Origin: QHXW01 sp035297145
GTDB lineage: Bacteria > Acidobacteriota > Terriglobia > Bryobacterales > Bryobacteraceae
Assembly: GCA_035297145.1 (NCBI GenBank)
Contig: DATGZN010000015.1
Coordinates: 1-64,000, forward strand
Direction of reading: 5' to 3'
Length of the DNA: 64,000 bases
The translations under genes and the position numbers were made by a program. This document shows, piece by piece, positions 33,580 to 41,439 of this stretch. Numbering within the stretch: the stretch's first letter is position 1; every line of letters begins with the position of its first letter. The notes under the pieces were generated by a model. The model was given only the letters and a program-made list of their open reading frames with translations, was not told where the DNA came from and did not search any database.

Positions 33580-35195
33580 AACGCCTGCTCGTAGTTTTCG
33601 CCACAACCGCCGCCAGCCTTCTTGGCCAATGGGGCGGCGATTTGCGCTTCTGCCTCCGCTCCGACCCAAAGACTTTCAACCCGCTCCTGGTAGAGGACGA
33701 AGCCTCCGAGACCGTCCGCTATCTCACCGGCGGCGTTCTCATCCGCGTCAATCGCCTCACCCAGGAACTCGAGCCCGAGCTGGCTACGTCATGGAAAATC
33801 TCGCGGCAAGGTCGCGCAATAGCCTTTCAACTCCGCCGCGGCGTTTCTTTCTCCGACGGTACACCGTTCACCGCCGATGACGTCGCTTACACCATGCACA
33901 CGCTGATGGATCCGGCCTTGCACTCCCCTACCGGCGATTCCTTTCGCTCCGCGCCCGGCGATGTCGAAACCACCGTGCAGGCTCCGGACCGCGTCACCAT
34001 CGTGTTCCCCGCCCCGGTTGCCGGTCTCGAACGTCTGTTCGACCAGGTTGCCATCGTCTCCTCGCGCTCGCCCAAAAAAGAGGCGGCCACTCTTGGACCA
34101 TTCGCCGTGTCGCACTACACGCCGGGAACCGGGGTCGTGCTTGAACGCAATCCCCACTATTGGAAGACCGATGCGAGCGGCCACCACCTGCCGTATCTTG
34201 ACGCGATTCATCTCGACATCCAGCAGAACCGCGAGATCGAGCTCGTCCGCTTCACTCGCGGCGAGCTGCACCTGATCAATACCATCGATCCCGAAATGTT
34301 CAGCCGCCTGGCCAAACAGGAACCGTCGCTCGTTCACGACGCCGGCCCCTCGCTCGAATCCGAAATGATGTGGTTAAACCAGAACCCCGCCGCTCCTCTG
34401 CCCGATTACGAGAAGGCCTGGTTCCGCTCCCAAAACTTCCGCCGCGCCATCTCCGCCGCCATCAATCGCGCCGATATTTGCCGCGTTGTCTACCACGGCC
34501 ACGCGCAGCCCGCCGCCGGTCCAATCTCTCCTGCCAATCGTTTCTGGTTTGACGCCGCGTTGAAGCCTCACCCCTTCGATCCGAAAGGCGCGATGTCACG
34601 TCTCCAGCGCGATGGCTTCCGTATGGAAAACGGCGTGCTCCGCGATCGCGATGGCCACGCCGTCGAGTTCTCTCTCATCACTAACTCCGGCAACAAAGCG
34701 CGCGAGCACATGGCCGCTATGATGCAACAGGATCTCGCCGCCATCGGCATCAAGCTGAATATCGTGACTCTCGATTTCCGCTCGCTCATCGAGCGCATCA
34801 GCCAGAGCTTCCGCTACGAAGCCTGCCTGCTCGGCCTTACCAACTACGATCTCGACCCCAGTTCGCAAATGAACGTCTGGCTCAGCTCCGCCAGCAACCA
34901 TCAGTGGTATCCCAATCAAAAGACGCCAGACACCGCGTGGGAAGCGGAAATCGATCGACTGATGCAGGCTCAAGCCGCCACCGTGATCCCCGAAAAACGA
35001 AAAGCCTATTTCGACAAGGTCCAGGCGATCGTTTCCGACCAGGCTCCGTTCCTCTATCTGGTGACAAAGAATTCGCTATCCGCAGTCTCGCCCAAGCTGC
35101 AAAACGTCCAGCCCGCCATGATCCGCCCGCAGACCTATTGGAACGCGGAGAATCTCACACTCGCGCCCGCGCAAGTGGCAAGGAACGCACGATGA
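33576..35195 (+). CDS. ABC transporter substrate-binding protein, family 5
   Basis: ATG 33576 overlaps the stop of the permease gene (ATGA) and has AAGGGAG upstream. An open frame back to 33495 is permease sequence in another frame. The 539-residue product has a signal peptide (MKRLLVVFATTAASLLGQ) without a lipobox. The family-5 periplasmic fold shows in DPKTFNPLLVEDEASETVRY, WKISRQGRAIAFQLRRGVSFSDGTPFTADDV, NPHYWK and LFNLT-like repeats. It binds peptides, nickel or oligosaccharides; the ligand cannot be read from sequence. Position between permeases and ATPase is unusual, since it more often comes first. Confidence 0.92.
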   Translation: MKRLLVVFATTAASLLGQWGGDLRFCLRSDPKTFNPLLVEDEASETVRYLTGGVLIRVNRLTQELEPELATSWKISRQGRAIAFQLRRGVSFSDGTPFTADDVAYTMHTLMDPALHSPTGDSFRSAPGDVETTVQAPDRVTIVFPAPVAGLERLFDQVAIVSSRSPKKEAATLGPFAVSHYTPGTGVVLERNPHYWKTDASGHHLPYLDAIHLDIQQNREIELVRFTRGELHLINTIDPEMFSRLAKQEPSLVHDAGPSLESEMMWLNQNPAAPLPDYEKAWFRSQNFRRAISAAINRADICRVVYHGHAQPAAGPISPANRFWFDAALKPHPFDPKGAMSRLQRDGFRMENGVLRDRDGHAVEFSLITNSGNKAREHMAAMMQQDLAAIGIKLNIVTLDFRSLIERISQSFRYEACLLGLTNYDLDPSSQMNVWLSSASNHQWYPNQKTPDTAWEAEIDRLMQAQAATVIPEKRKAYFDKVQAIVSDQAPFLYLVTKNSLSAVSPKLQNVQPAMIRPQTYWNAENLTLAPAQVARNAR

Positions 35196-35977
35196 GTGAT
35201 GGCCCTCTGCTGAAGGCTCGCCTCACCGCCGGTTATCCGCCGAAGATCAATGTCTTGCGCGATGCCTCGTTCGACTTGCAACCAGGCGAAATTCTCGGTT
35301 TGGTGGGAGAAAGCGGATCCGGGAAGAGCACTCTCGCGCTCTCCATCCTCAGATTACTCAGCTATCGTGGTGGCACTGTAACGGGCGAAATTCGCTTCCA
35401 GGGCCGCGACCTCGTCTCGCTGCCCGAGCGTGAAATGCGTCACATCCGCGGCCGCGAGATCGGTTTCGTGCCGCAGAGTCCCGTCACGTCGCTCAATCCC
35501 GCGTTGCGCATCGGCACCCAGTTCAACGAAGCCTGGACGGCCCACGCCAATGGCGCCATGTCGCAGCGACGCGACCGTTTTCTGAGCCTGCTCGATAGCG
35601 TCAGCCTGCCCGCGGACGACGCGCTCCTCCGACGTCATCCCGGCGAGCTAAGCGTTGGCCAAGCCCAGCGTCTCCTGATCGCGATGTCCATTCTGCACAA
35701 ACCATCGCTCGTGATCGCCGATGAACCGACCAGCGCCCTCGACGTCGTCACGCAGTCGGAAATCCTGAAATTACTCGGCCAGTTGAATCGCGATCTGGGG
35801 ATGGCCGTACTCTACATCTCGCATGATTTGCTTTCGGTGAGTTCGCTTTGCCACCGCGTCGCCATTCTGCACGATGGCTCAATCGTCGAGTGCGCCGCAA
35901 CCGACCAGATCTTCCGCACCCCGCAGCACCCCTACACCCGCCGCCTAATCGAAGCCATCCCGAAAAGCCCACGGTAA
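35192..35977 (+). CDS. oligopeptide-type ABC transporter ATP-binding protein (DppD/OppD-like)
   Basis: ATG 35192 overlaps the preceding stop (ATGA). An earlier in-frame start at 34904 would read through the previous gene and is rejected. The 261-residue ATPase has Walker A GESGSGKST (39-47), a Q-loop in GFVPQSPVTSLNP, signature LSVGQAQRLLIA, Walker B LVIADEPTSALD and H-loop YISHDL. It ends in the QIFRTPQHPYTRRLIEAIP tail of OppD proteins. Most Opp/Dpp systems carry two ATPases; only one is found here, so it may work as a homodimer or use an ATPase from elsewhere. Confidence 0.94.
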   Translation: MSDGPLLKARLTAGYPPKINVLRDASFDLQPGEILGLVGESGSGKSTLALSILRLLSYRGGTVTGEIRFQGRDLVSLPEREMRHIRGREIGFVPQSPVTSLNPALRIGTQFNEAWTAHANGAMSQRRDRFLSLLDSVSLPADDALLRRHPGELSVGQAQRLLIAMSILHKPSLVIADEPTSALDVVTQSEILKLLGQLNRDLGMAVLYISHDLLSVSSLCHRVAILHDGSIVECAATDQIFRTPQHPYTRRLIEAIPKSPR

Positions 35978-36017
35978 CTGAGCCACGCCCAAAGGAAGCG
36001 TTTTCTTCGCCTGCTCC

Positions 36018-36830
36018 CTAATCTGCCGCCTTCGCCCGTGGTGTAGCATCGCCCTCGGTCATCCCCATGGCCCACTTCATCGCTTCCAGCCACATCTTCT
36101 GAATGTCGGGCCTGTCCCAAACCTGCTCTTCATGCCCTAGCGACGAGTAAAACACGCGCCCCTTGCCGTAATTGCGCACCCAAGTCACGGCAAAGTCCTT
36201 ATCGGTGCGATGCACCCTCGGTCCCGTCAGGTCCACCGAATTCGGGTCCAGGCTCATCAGCACGCGCACGCGGTCGCGCGAGTATTCCTTGAACTGGTAG
36301 ATCTCATCCGTGACCTCAAACGACGGCGGGAAGTGCTTCGTGGCCGGGAAATCCCGGTCCTCCACGTTGATCCTCACCTTCTTGTGCCACGGATGGTCGT
36401 TGAAATATCCGCCGATCAGCTCGCCGTACTCCGGCCACTTGTAGAACGTGTCCGTAGCCGAGTGCACGCCCAGAAATCCCTTGCCGTCATCTTTGGCGAA
36501 CGACAACAGCGATGCCTTCTGCTCGTCATCCATCGGCAGCTCACCCGTCGTGTAAAAGATCACGGCGTCAAAATAATTCAGGTTCTTGCCGTTCGAATCC
36601 AGCTTCTTCTTGGTAAGCAGTTGCGTGTCAGTGCGGATGTACGTGTCCCACAGCCCCGATTCCTGCCCGATCTTCCAGAGCGTCGCGAGGCCATGTGAAA
36701 CCGAGTCATGCTGGAATCCGGCCGACATCCCAATGGCCAGCAGCTTCTTCCGCACGGGCCGCTGCTCCTGCGGCGAAGCGCACACCGAAAAAATCAAAAT
36801 CAGTAGTCCAATCAGAGCGGCTTTTTTCAT
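36018..36830 (-). CDS. secreted ThuA-like domain protein
   Basis: The 270-residue product has a signal peptide (MKKAALIGLLILIFSVCAS). A ThuA/trehalose-utilisation-type glutamine-amidotransferase-like fold follows: LLAIGMSAGFQHDSVSH, FDAVIFYTTGELPMDDEQK, GKGFLGVHSATDTFYKWPEY, GGYFNDHPWHKKV and GRVFYSSLGHEEQVWDRP. These motifs match the family in order. In many Bacteroidota and Acidobacteriota relatives it is linked with sugar or glycan degradation, but no catalytic role is proven. It is a single gene, tail to tail with the ABC operon. Confidence 0.9.
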   Translation of the reverse strand: MKKAALIGLLILIFSVCASPQEQRPVRKKLLAIGMSAGFQHDSVSHGLATLWKIGQESGLWDTYIRTDTQLLTKKKLDSNGKNLNYFDAVIFYTTGELPMDDEQKASLLSFAKDDGKGFLGVHSATDTFYKWPEYGELIGGYFNDHPWHKKVRINVEDRDFPATKHFPPSFEVTDEIYQFKEYSRDRVRVLMSLDPNSVDLTGPRVHRTDKDFAVTWVRNYGKGRVFYSSLGHEEQVWDRPDIQKMWLEAMKWAMGMTEGDATPRAKAAD

Positions 36831-36978
36831 AACCGAACCTCGGAGGAATCATATCTTAAACCGGAAGCGCACGAGAGCGCCGTCGCAAAGCTATTTTCAA
36901 TCCAGCGTTTAGACTTAAACTGTTACGAATCGCCTCCGCCATCACTATCATAATTAGGGCGGCAACCGGGAGCTAAAC

Positions 36979-38451
36979 ATGAACACGAGATTCCCGATCC
37001 CACTTTCTTGTCGGAGTCCGCTCTGCCGGGCTCTGACGTATCTGCTCGTGGCCTGCTACACCGCGGGCGGACTGCGCGCGGACTTTCGGAAGTCCGCAGA
37101 GTTCGCCTTCCAGTCCACGCCCGATGGCACAAAGCTCGATTCCCCGCCTCCGACGACCTCCGGGCAAGCCGTTCCACCGCCAGCGGGCGGAGTGTTCAGA
37201 GTTGGCGGCGGTGTGAGTCCTCCCAGGGTCATCTACAAAAAGGACCCCGGGTACAGCGAAGAAGCCAGAAAAGCGCATCTTTGGGGCACCATCGTGCTCC
37301 AGGTCATAGTGGGCGCGGACGGCGTGGCGCGCGATATTAAAGTCGTGCGTCCGCTGGGAATGGGTTTGGATGAGATGGCTGTCGAGACAGTCGCCCAGTG
37401 GCGCTTTCAGCCCGGCACGAAACAGGGGAATCCTGTTAACGTGATGGCCACCATCGAAGTGAACTTCCGGCTGCTAGACCAAAGCCCCTGGCGAATCGGC
37501 CGCCTGGTTTTCGTGGGCGGCGGATCCTCTCGCCCCGTGCTCACAAAATGGCACTTGCCGAATGGGCCGGTGCCTGACCGCGACCTGCGCATCACCTTCA
37601 AGGTGAATGTCGACAACTCCGGCAATGTCACCGGCGCATCCGTCGATGGTGTGTCTGATCCCGTTCTCACCGCTGCGCTCCAAGAGGCTGTTCTCAAGTG
37701 GAAGTTTCGCGTTCCGGATCGGAGCAACGCCGCCAGCTACTCTGCCGCTCTTGATTTGACCCACGGTAATCCTATGCCAGTACGCATTTCGCCGGCTAGC
37801 ACCGGGGAAATCCACGCTGACCCGAAAAATGCTGAAGAAGCGTACCGCGAAGGTGTGCGATTGACTCGCGCCCAAGCCCCGGAACAAGCCATCCCGCTGC
37901 TGACCAAGGCGATCCAGGAGAAGCCGGAGTGGGGAGCCGCGTATTCCGCCCGTGCGCAGGCTTACTACAATATGCAGCGCTATCACGAAGCTGTCGACGA
38001 CTTAACGGTAGCCATTCGCTTGAACCCGAATCAAGCCTCTCTCTATGACCGGCGCGGTCTCAGTTACTCCTACGCTGGCCGTCACGACATTGCTATCGAC
38101 GACTACAACCGCGCCATCGAACTCAGTGGCACGCCGTCATCCCAGTACTACAACAACCGTGGATGGGCTTATTGCGAGATGGGGCAACTGGACAAAGCGC
38201 TGGCGGACTTGAATCGGGCGCTCGAAATTGCTCCTGATTTTGGACGTGCCTTCGGAAACCGGGGCGACGCTTACATGAAGATGAAGGACTACAGCCATGC
38301 CGTTGCCGATTTCACCGCGGCCCTACAGCTAACGACCACGCGTTCGCTTTTCGAGCGGCGGGCCGAGGCCAAGCGCTTGAGTGGCGATGAAGCGGGCGCC
38401 GCCGAGGACCTGAAACGCGCGGGTGATTTGCCGCCAACTCCCGCCCGCTGA
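36979..38451 (+). CDS. secreted protein with TonB C-terminal domain(s) and TPR repeats
   Basis: The 490-residue product has a signal peptide (ALTYLLVACYTAGGLRA) and a Pro-rich linker. A clear TonB C-terminal-like domain follows (about 75-165: PGYSEEARKAHLWGTIVLQV, then MAVETVAQWRFQPGTKQG). A second, weaker one comes next (about 180-265: VDNSGNVTGASVDGVSDPVL). It ends with about six TPR units (about 275-480). Such proteins belong to the Acidobacterial TonB family and are thought to act in the periplasm; no membrane helix for ExbBD contact is seen beyond the signal peptide. It may transmit energy or bind partners through the TPRs. Confidence 0.88.
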   Translation: MNTRFPIPLSCRSPLCRALTYLLVACYTAGGLRADFRKSAEFAFQSTPDGTKLDSPPPTTSGQAVPPPAGGVFRVGGGVSPPRVIYKKDPGYSEEARKAHLWGTIVLQVIVGADGVARDIKVVRPLGMGLDEMAVETVAQWRFQPGTKQGNPVNVMATIEVNFRLLDQSPWRIGRLVFVGGGSSRPVLTKWHLPNGPVPDRDLRITFKVNVDNSGNVTGASVDGVSDPVLTAALQEAVLKWKFRVPDRSNAASYSAALDLTHGNPMPVRISPASTGEIHADPKNAEEAYREGVRLTRAQAPEQAIPLLTKAIQEKPEWGAAYSARAQAYYNMQRYHEAVDDLTVAIRLNPNQASLYDRRGLSYSYAGRHDIAIDDYNRAIELSGTPSSQYYNNRGWAYCEMGQLDKALADLNRALEIAPDFGRAFGNRGDAYMKMKDYSHAVADFTAALQLTTTRSLFERRAEAKRLSGDEAGAAEDLKRAGDLPPTPAR

Positions 38452-38561
38452 ATGTTGCGATGGTGCGCTCGTCGCATCGTCGGCAATCGGCGAATTTGTC
38501 GCCAGCTTGCCGAGCCGCGACCAAAGGGAGCGGTCCCAGGGCTACGTTGCCCATTCGCCTC

Positions 38562-38594
38562 TTGCCTTTTTACTGTACTACGAGTAATAATACA
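38562..38594 (+). promoter_or_regulatory. promoter and probable autoregulatory operator of the GntR gene
   Basis: TTGCCT (38562-38567) and TAATAA (38585-38590) are spaced by 17 bases and predict transcription start at the ATG itself (38598), that is a leaderless mRNA. An inverted repeat TGTACTA-N7-TAATACA (38574-38594; 6 of 7 arm bases match) overlaps the -10 element and is a good candidate for binding of the GntR protein. Confidence 0.55.
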
Positions 38595-38597
38595 CAC

Positions 38598-39005
38598 ATG
38601 ATTCCTTTCCGGCTCACTTTTCGGCCGGGCGTCTCGCTCTATGAGCAGGTTGTATACGCCGCTAAGCGGGCGATCATCTCCGGCGCCATGCGCCCCGGAG
38701 ACAACTTTCCATCCGTCCGGGCGCTGAGTAAGGAACTCAAAATCAATCCCAACACAGCGCACAAGGTGATCGGCCAATTGGTATCGGAAGGCATGCTTGA
38801 GGTACGAGTCGGCGTCGGAACCGTCGTGGCCGCGATCGGATCGTCCAACGCCGCCGAGCGTTCCCGTTTGCTGAAAAGCGAACTGGAAGAGCTTGTAGTT
38901 GAGGCAAAGAAGCTTGGCATGGCGCTCGATGATGTTCTTCAGGCACTCACGCAACACTGGCGACGTTTGGATTGGGCGCAGAACACCAAAGGAGGTCGGG
39001 AATGA
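38598..39005 (+). CDS. GntR-family (YtrA-type) transcriptional regulator
   Basis: I chose ATG 38598 because the family begins exactly here. The open frame upstream (from 38460) is not protein-like. The 135-residue product has the winged HTH (LYEQVVYAAKRAIISGAMRP, PSVRALSKELKINPNTAHKV, LVSEGMLEVRVGVGTVV) and a short C-terminal helical tail. It has no effector domain, as in the YtrA subfamily that controls an adjacent ABC exporter. It overlaps the ATPase gene behind it by four bases (ATGA), so all three genes form one operon. Confidence 0.93.
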   Translation: MIPFRLTFRPGVSLYEQVVYAAKRAIISGAMRPGDNFPSVRALSKELKINPNTAHKVIGQLVSEGMLEVRVGVGTVVAAIGSSNAAERSRLLKSELEELVVEAKKLGMALDDVLQALTQHWRRLDWAQNTKGGRE

Positions 39006-39919
39006 ATTCGCCCTTGCGCTGTGAACGCCTGTCAAAGCGCTTTGGTCAACTGTTGGCGATTCGAGATCTGCAGTTCGACTTGCCTGACCGAAGCATCTAT
39101 GCGCTAGTAGGCCCGAATGGCGCCGGCAAAACCACGCTCATCAAAATGCTCGTCAACATTCTGCGGCCTACTTCCGGCCGTTGCGTGGTGCTCGACACCG
39201 ATTCGCGACGGCTCTCTCCGAACCAATTTGCACAGATAGGCTACGTATCTGAAAACCAGGAGATGCCCGAATGGATGACCGTGGATTATTTCCTCGCCTA
39301 TCTGAAACCGTTCTATCCAACCTGGGATGACGCCCTCGCCGAAGCACTTCTTCGCGACTTTCAATTGCCCGGCGGCCGCCGTTTGAGTGAGCTTTCGCGC
39401 GGCATGAAGATGAAGGCCGCGCTCGCTTCCTCGCTGGCATACCACCCGCGTTTGATTTTTCTCGACGAGCCTTTTAGCGGCCTGGATGCACTGGTGCGCC
39501 AGGAACTGATCGAGGGTCTGCTGGAGCGCGCGGAGGACACGACGGTCCTGGTTTCCTCCCACGACTTAGCCGACATCGAGACCTTTGCCAGTCACATCGG
39601 CTTCCTGGATTCGGGCCAGCTGCAATTCTCGGAAGAAGCCACAACGCTCACTCAACGGTTTCGCGAGATCGAGGTTACGCTCCGCACACCTCCCACTCTC
39701 CCTTCAAATTGGCCTGAGAGCTGGTCGAACGCGCAAACATCAGACTCCATGGTTCGATTTGTGGAAAGCCGGTTTGACTCAGAGCGCACACAGTCGGCGA
39801 TTGCTCACTTCTTTCCTGCCGCGCTTCACGTCTCTATGAATCCCATGCCGCTCCGGGACATCTTTGTGGCGCTCGCGCGTCAGGGGCGCAGGTCCGCCCT
39901 TCGAGGGGAACAGTCATGA
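39002..39919 (+). CDS. ABC transporter ATP-binding protein (CcmA/NatA-like)
   Basis: ATG 39002 overlaps the regulator's stop and follows a strong AAAGGAGG. The 305-residue ATPase has Walker A GPNGAGKTT (37-45), Q-loop GYVSENQEMPEWMTV, signature LSRGMKMKAALASSL, Walker B LIFLDEPFSGLD and H-loop VSSHDLADI. The C-terminal extension (about 210-305) is typical of ATPases of export systems with YtrA regulators. Partner permease is the next gene. Substrate unknown; antimicrobial or lipid export is usual for this type. Confidence 0.94.
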   Translation: MNSPLRCERLSKRFGQLLAIRDLQFDLPDRSIYALVGPNGAGKTTLIKMLVNILRPTSGRCVVLDTDSRRLSPNQFAQIGYVSENQEMPEWMTVDYFLAYLKPFYPTWDDALAEALLRDFQLPGGRRLSELSRGMKMKAALASSLAYHPRLIFLDEPFSGLDALVRQELIEGLLERAEDTTVLVSSHDLADIETFASHIGFLDSGQLQFSEEATTLTQRFREIEVTLRTPPTLPSNWPESWSNAQTSDSMVRFVESRFDSERTQSAIAHFFPAALHVSMNPMPLRDIFVALARQGRRSALRGEQS

Positions 39920-41352
39920 AGCAAGCACTGCACATTTTTCGAAAAGACCTCCGGCACCTGTGGCCGAGGGCGTTGTTGGTGCTATCACTACTGATTGCCC
40001 ACGCCATCTTGGAAGTCCTCAGTCTGCCGGTCAACGTGCCCGAGACAATGCGCATTAATGGAATGTCGGGCGTGCTCACGTGGCTTCTGCCCGTGGCAAT
40101 TTGGTCCCTGATCGCATGGCTGATTTTTGAGGAGGCGCTTCCGGGGGACCGGCAGTTCTGGTTGACCCGTCCCTATCGCTGGCCCGATCTGCTCTTTTCT
40201 AAGGTGCTCTTCGTTTTCATTTTCATCAACATTCCCGTGCTCATCTCCGATTGCTGCATTCTCGCCGCCAAGGGTTTCCCGGTATTCAGCGTCGTTCCCG
40301 ATCTCCTGCTCCGGCAGTTGTTTGTGACAACCCTGTTCGTCTTGCCGTTCTTCGCTATCGCTAGCGTCACTACCGGCACCTCACAGTTCTTGCTGGCTTG
40401 GTTTGCTCTGCTGCTGGCGCTTGTCTTCGAAGGATTAATAGTATCCACTTGGACCGGGAACACGTCCATTGCCATCGGTAGCGGCTCGTTCTTCGTTGCA
40501 ACTTTAGCAGTGGCTACCTGCGGCATCGTTATCTGGCAATACGCCGCGCGCCGCACTACAATCGCTCGCCTTGCCTTGTTTGCCATCGCCTCCAGTTTTC
40601 CCGCCCTGGGGGTATTACCGCTGCTGTTTAGTCCCGTCACTGCCCAGCCGCGACACCTGGCGGATCAGCCGAATGTTAGTTTCGCTTACGATCCTGACCT
40701 GAACACCCGGTCTCAAAGCTATACAAGTCCCCCGCCAGGTTATAAGCTCGTGAGGATTCCCCTAATAGTCGCGGGATTGCCGCCAAAGACATTGCTGCGC
40801 GGCAGCGCGCGCATCTCAATCGATGTCGGTGGAAGACCCTGGCCGAAGCCCGGCGAGGTGATGATGGGCACGGTGGAACGAAACGCCGATGCGTACTGGC
40901 AGTCACTGAACTTGCCCGTCGCCAACGTCAAGGTCCTCAAGAACCAACCGTCAAATCTGCACGCAACCTTCGACCTGGAGATTGTCAGCGATGAGGTGAA
41001 ACAAAGGGAGCCCCTGACTAAGCACTCGTTCTTTGTCCCTGGCGTTGGGCTTTGCTACGTCTTTACCGACACTCCTCAAACTCAATTTGCCTGTCGCGCA
41101 GGACTCGGTCCGTCCACCGAAACATCCGTCCGCCTGGACTCTAATGTCCCTGCCGACCAGCCCTTTATGGACCTCCCGCAGCATTCCGTCCCCTGGGGAT
41201 TGAGCCCCATTACCGACCACGGGTCTTCCGCGTTCTCCGATGTGCAACAGGGTTCTCTATTGGCGTTCATTCCACGCCCAAAATTCACGGAATTTCAGCG
41301 GACGTTGGACTTGCGCAATATACAATTAGCCAACTATATGCTGCCGCGCTGA
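39916..41352 (+). CDS. ABC-2-type membrane protein
   Basis: ATG 39916 overlaps the ATPase stop (ATGA). The 478-residue product has a membrane part (about 1-245) with six or so segments, including ALLVLSLLIAHAILEVLSLP, WSLIAWLIFEEALPGDRQFW and LLALVFEGLIVST. The EEALPGDRQFWLTRPYRWP motif is familiar in ABC-2 permeases of this operon type. A large hydrophilic domain (about 255-478) follows and must be extracytoplasmic or cytoplasmic; no known domain is recognised in it. It is the transmembrane subunit of the GntR-controlled exporter. Confidence 0.85.
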   Translation: MKQALHIFRKDLRHLWPRALLVLSLLIAHAILEVLSLPVNVPETMRINGMSGVLTWLLPVAIWSLIAWLIFEEALPGDRQFWLTRPYRWPDLLFSKVLFVFIFINIPVLISDCCILAAKGFPVFSVVPDLLLRQLFVTTLFVLPFFAIASVTTGTSQFLLAWFALLLALVFEGLIVSTWTGNTSIAIGSGSFFVATLAVATCGIVIWQYAARRTTIARLALFAIASSFPALGVLPLLFSPVTAQPRHLADQPNVSFAYDPDLNTRSQSYTSPPPGYKLVRIPLIVAGLPPKTLLRGSARISIDVGGRPWPKPGEVMMGTVERNADAYWQSLNLPVANVKVLKNQPSNLHATFDLEIVSDEVKQREPLTKHSFFVPGVGLCYVFTDTPQTQFACRAGLGPSTETSVRLDSNVPADQPFMDLPQHSVPWGLSPITDHGSSAFSDVQQGSLLAFIPRPKFTEFQRTLDLRNIQLANYMLPR

Positions 41353-41439
41353 ATCGGGAGCGTTTCCCGTGACTAACATAATTCCCGCGGCCGTTCCCCA
41401 GGGAACCTGTAAGATGGGATATCCCCGTAGCGGGCCACG

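Noticed and set aside
34904..35191. Longer start for the ABC ATPase
   Set aside because: The added part is the binding-protein gene in another frame; ATG 35192 overlaps the previous stop in the same ATGA manner as the other genes.
41354..41368. Hairpin CGGGA/TCCCG after the ABC-2 permease gene as terminator
   Set aside because: Stem of five bases and no T-tract.
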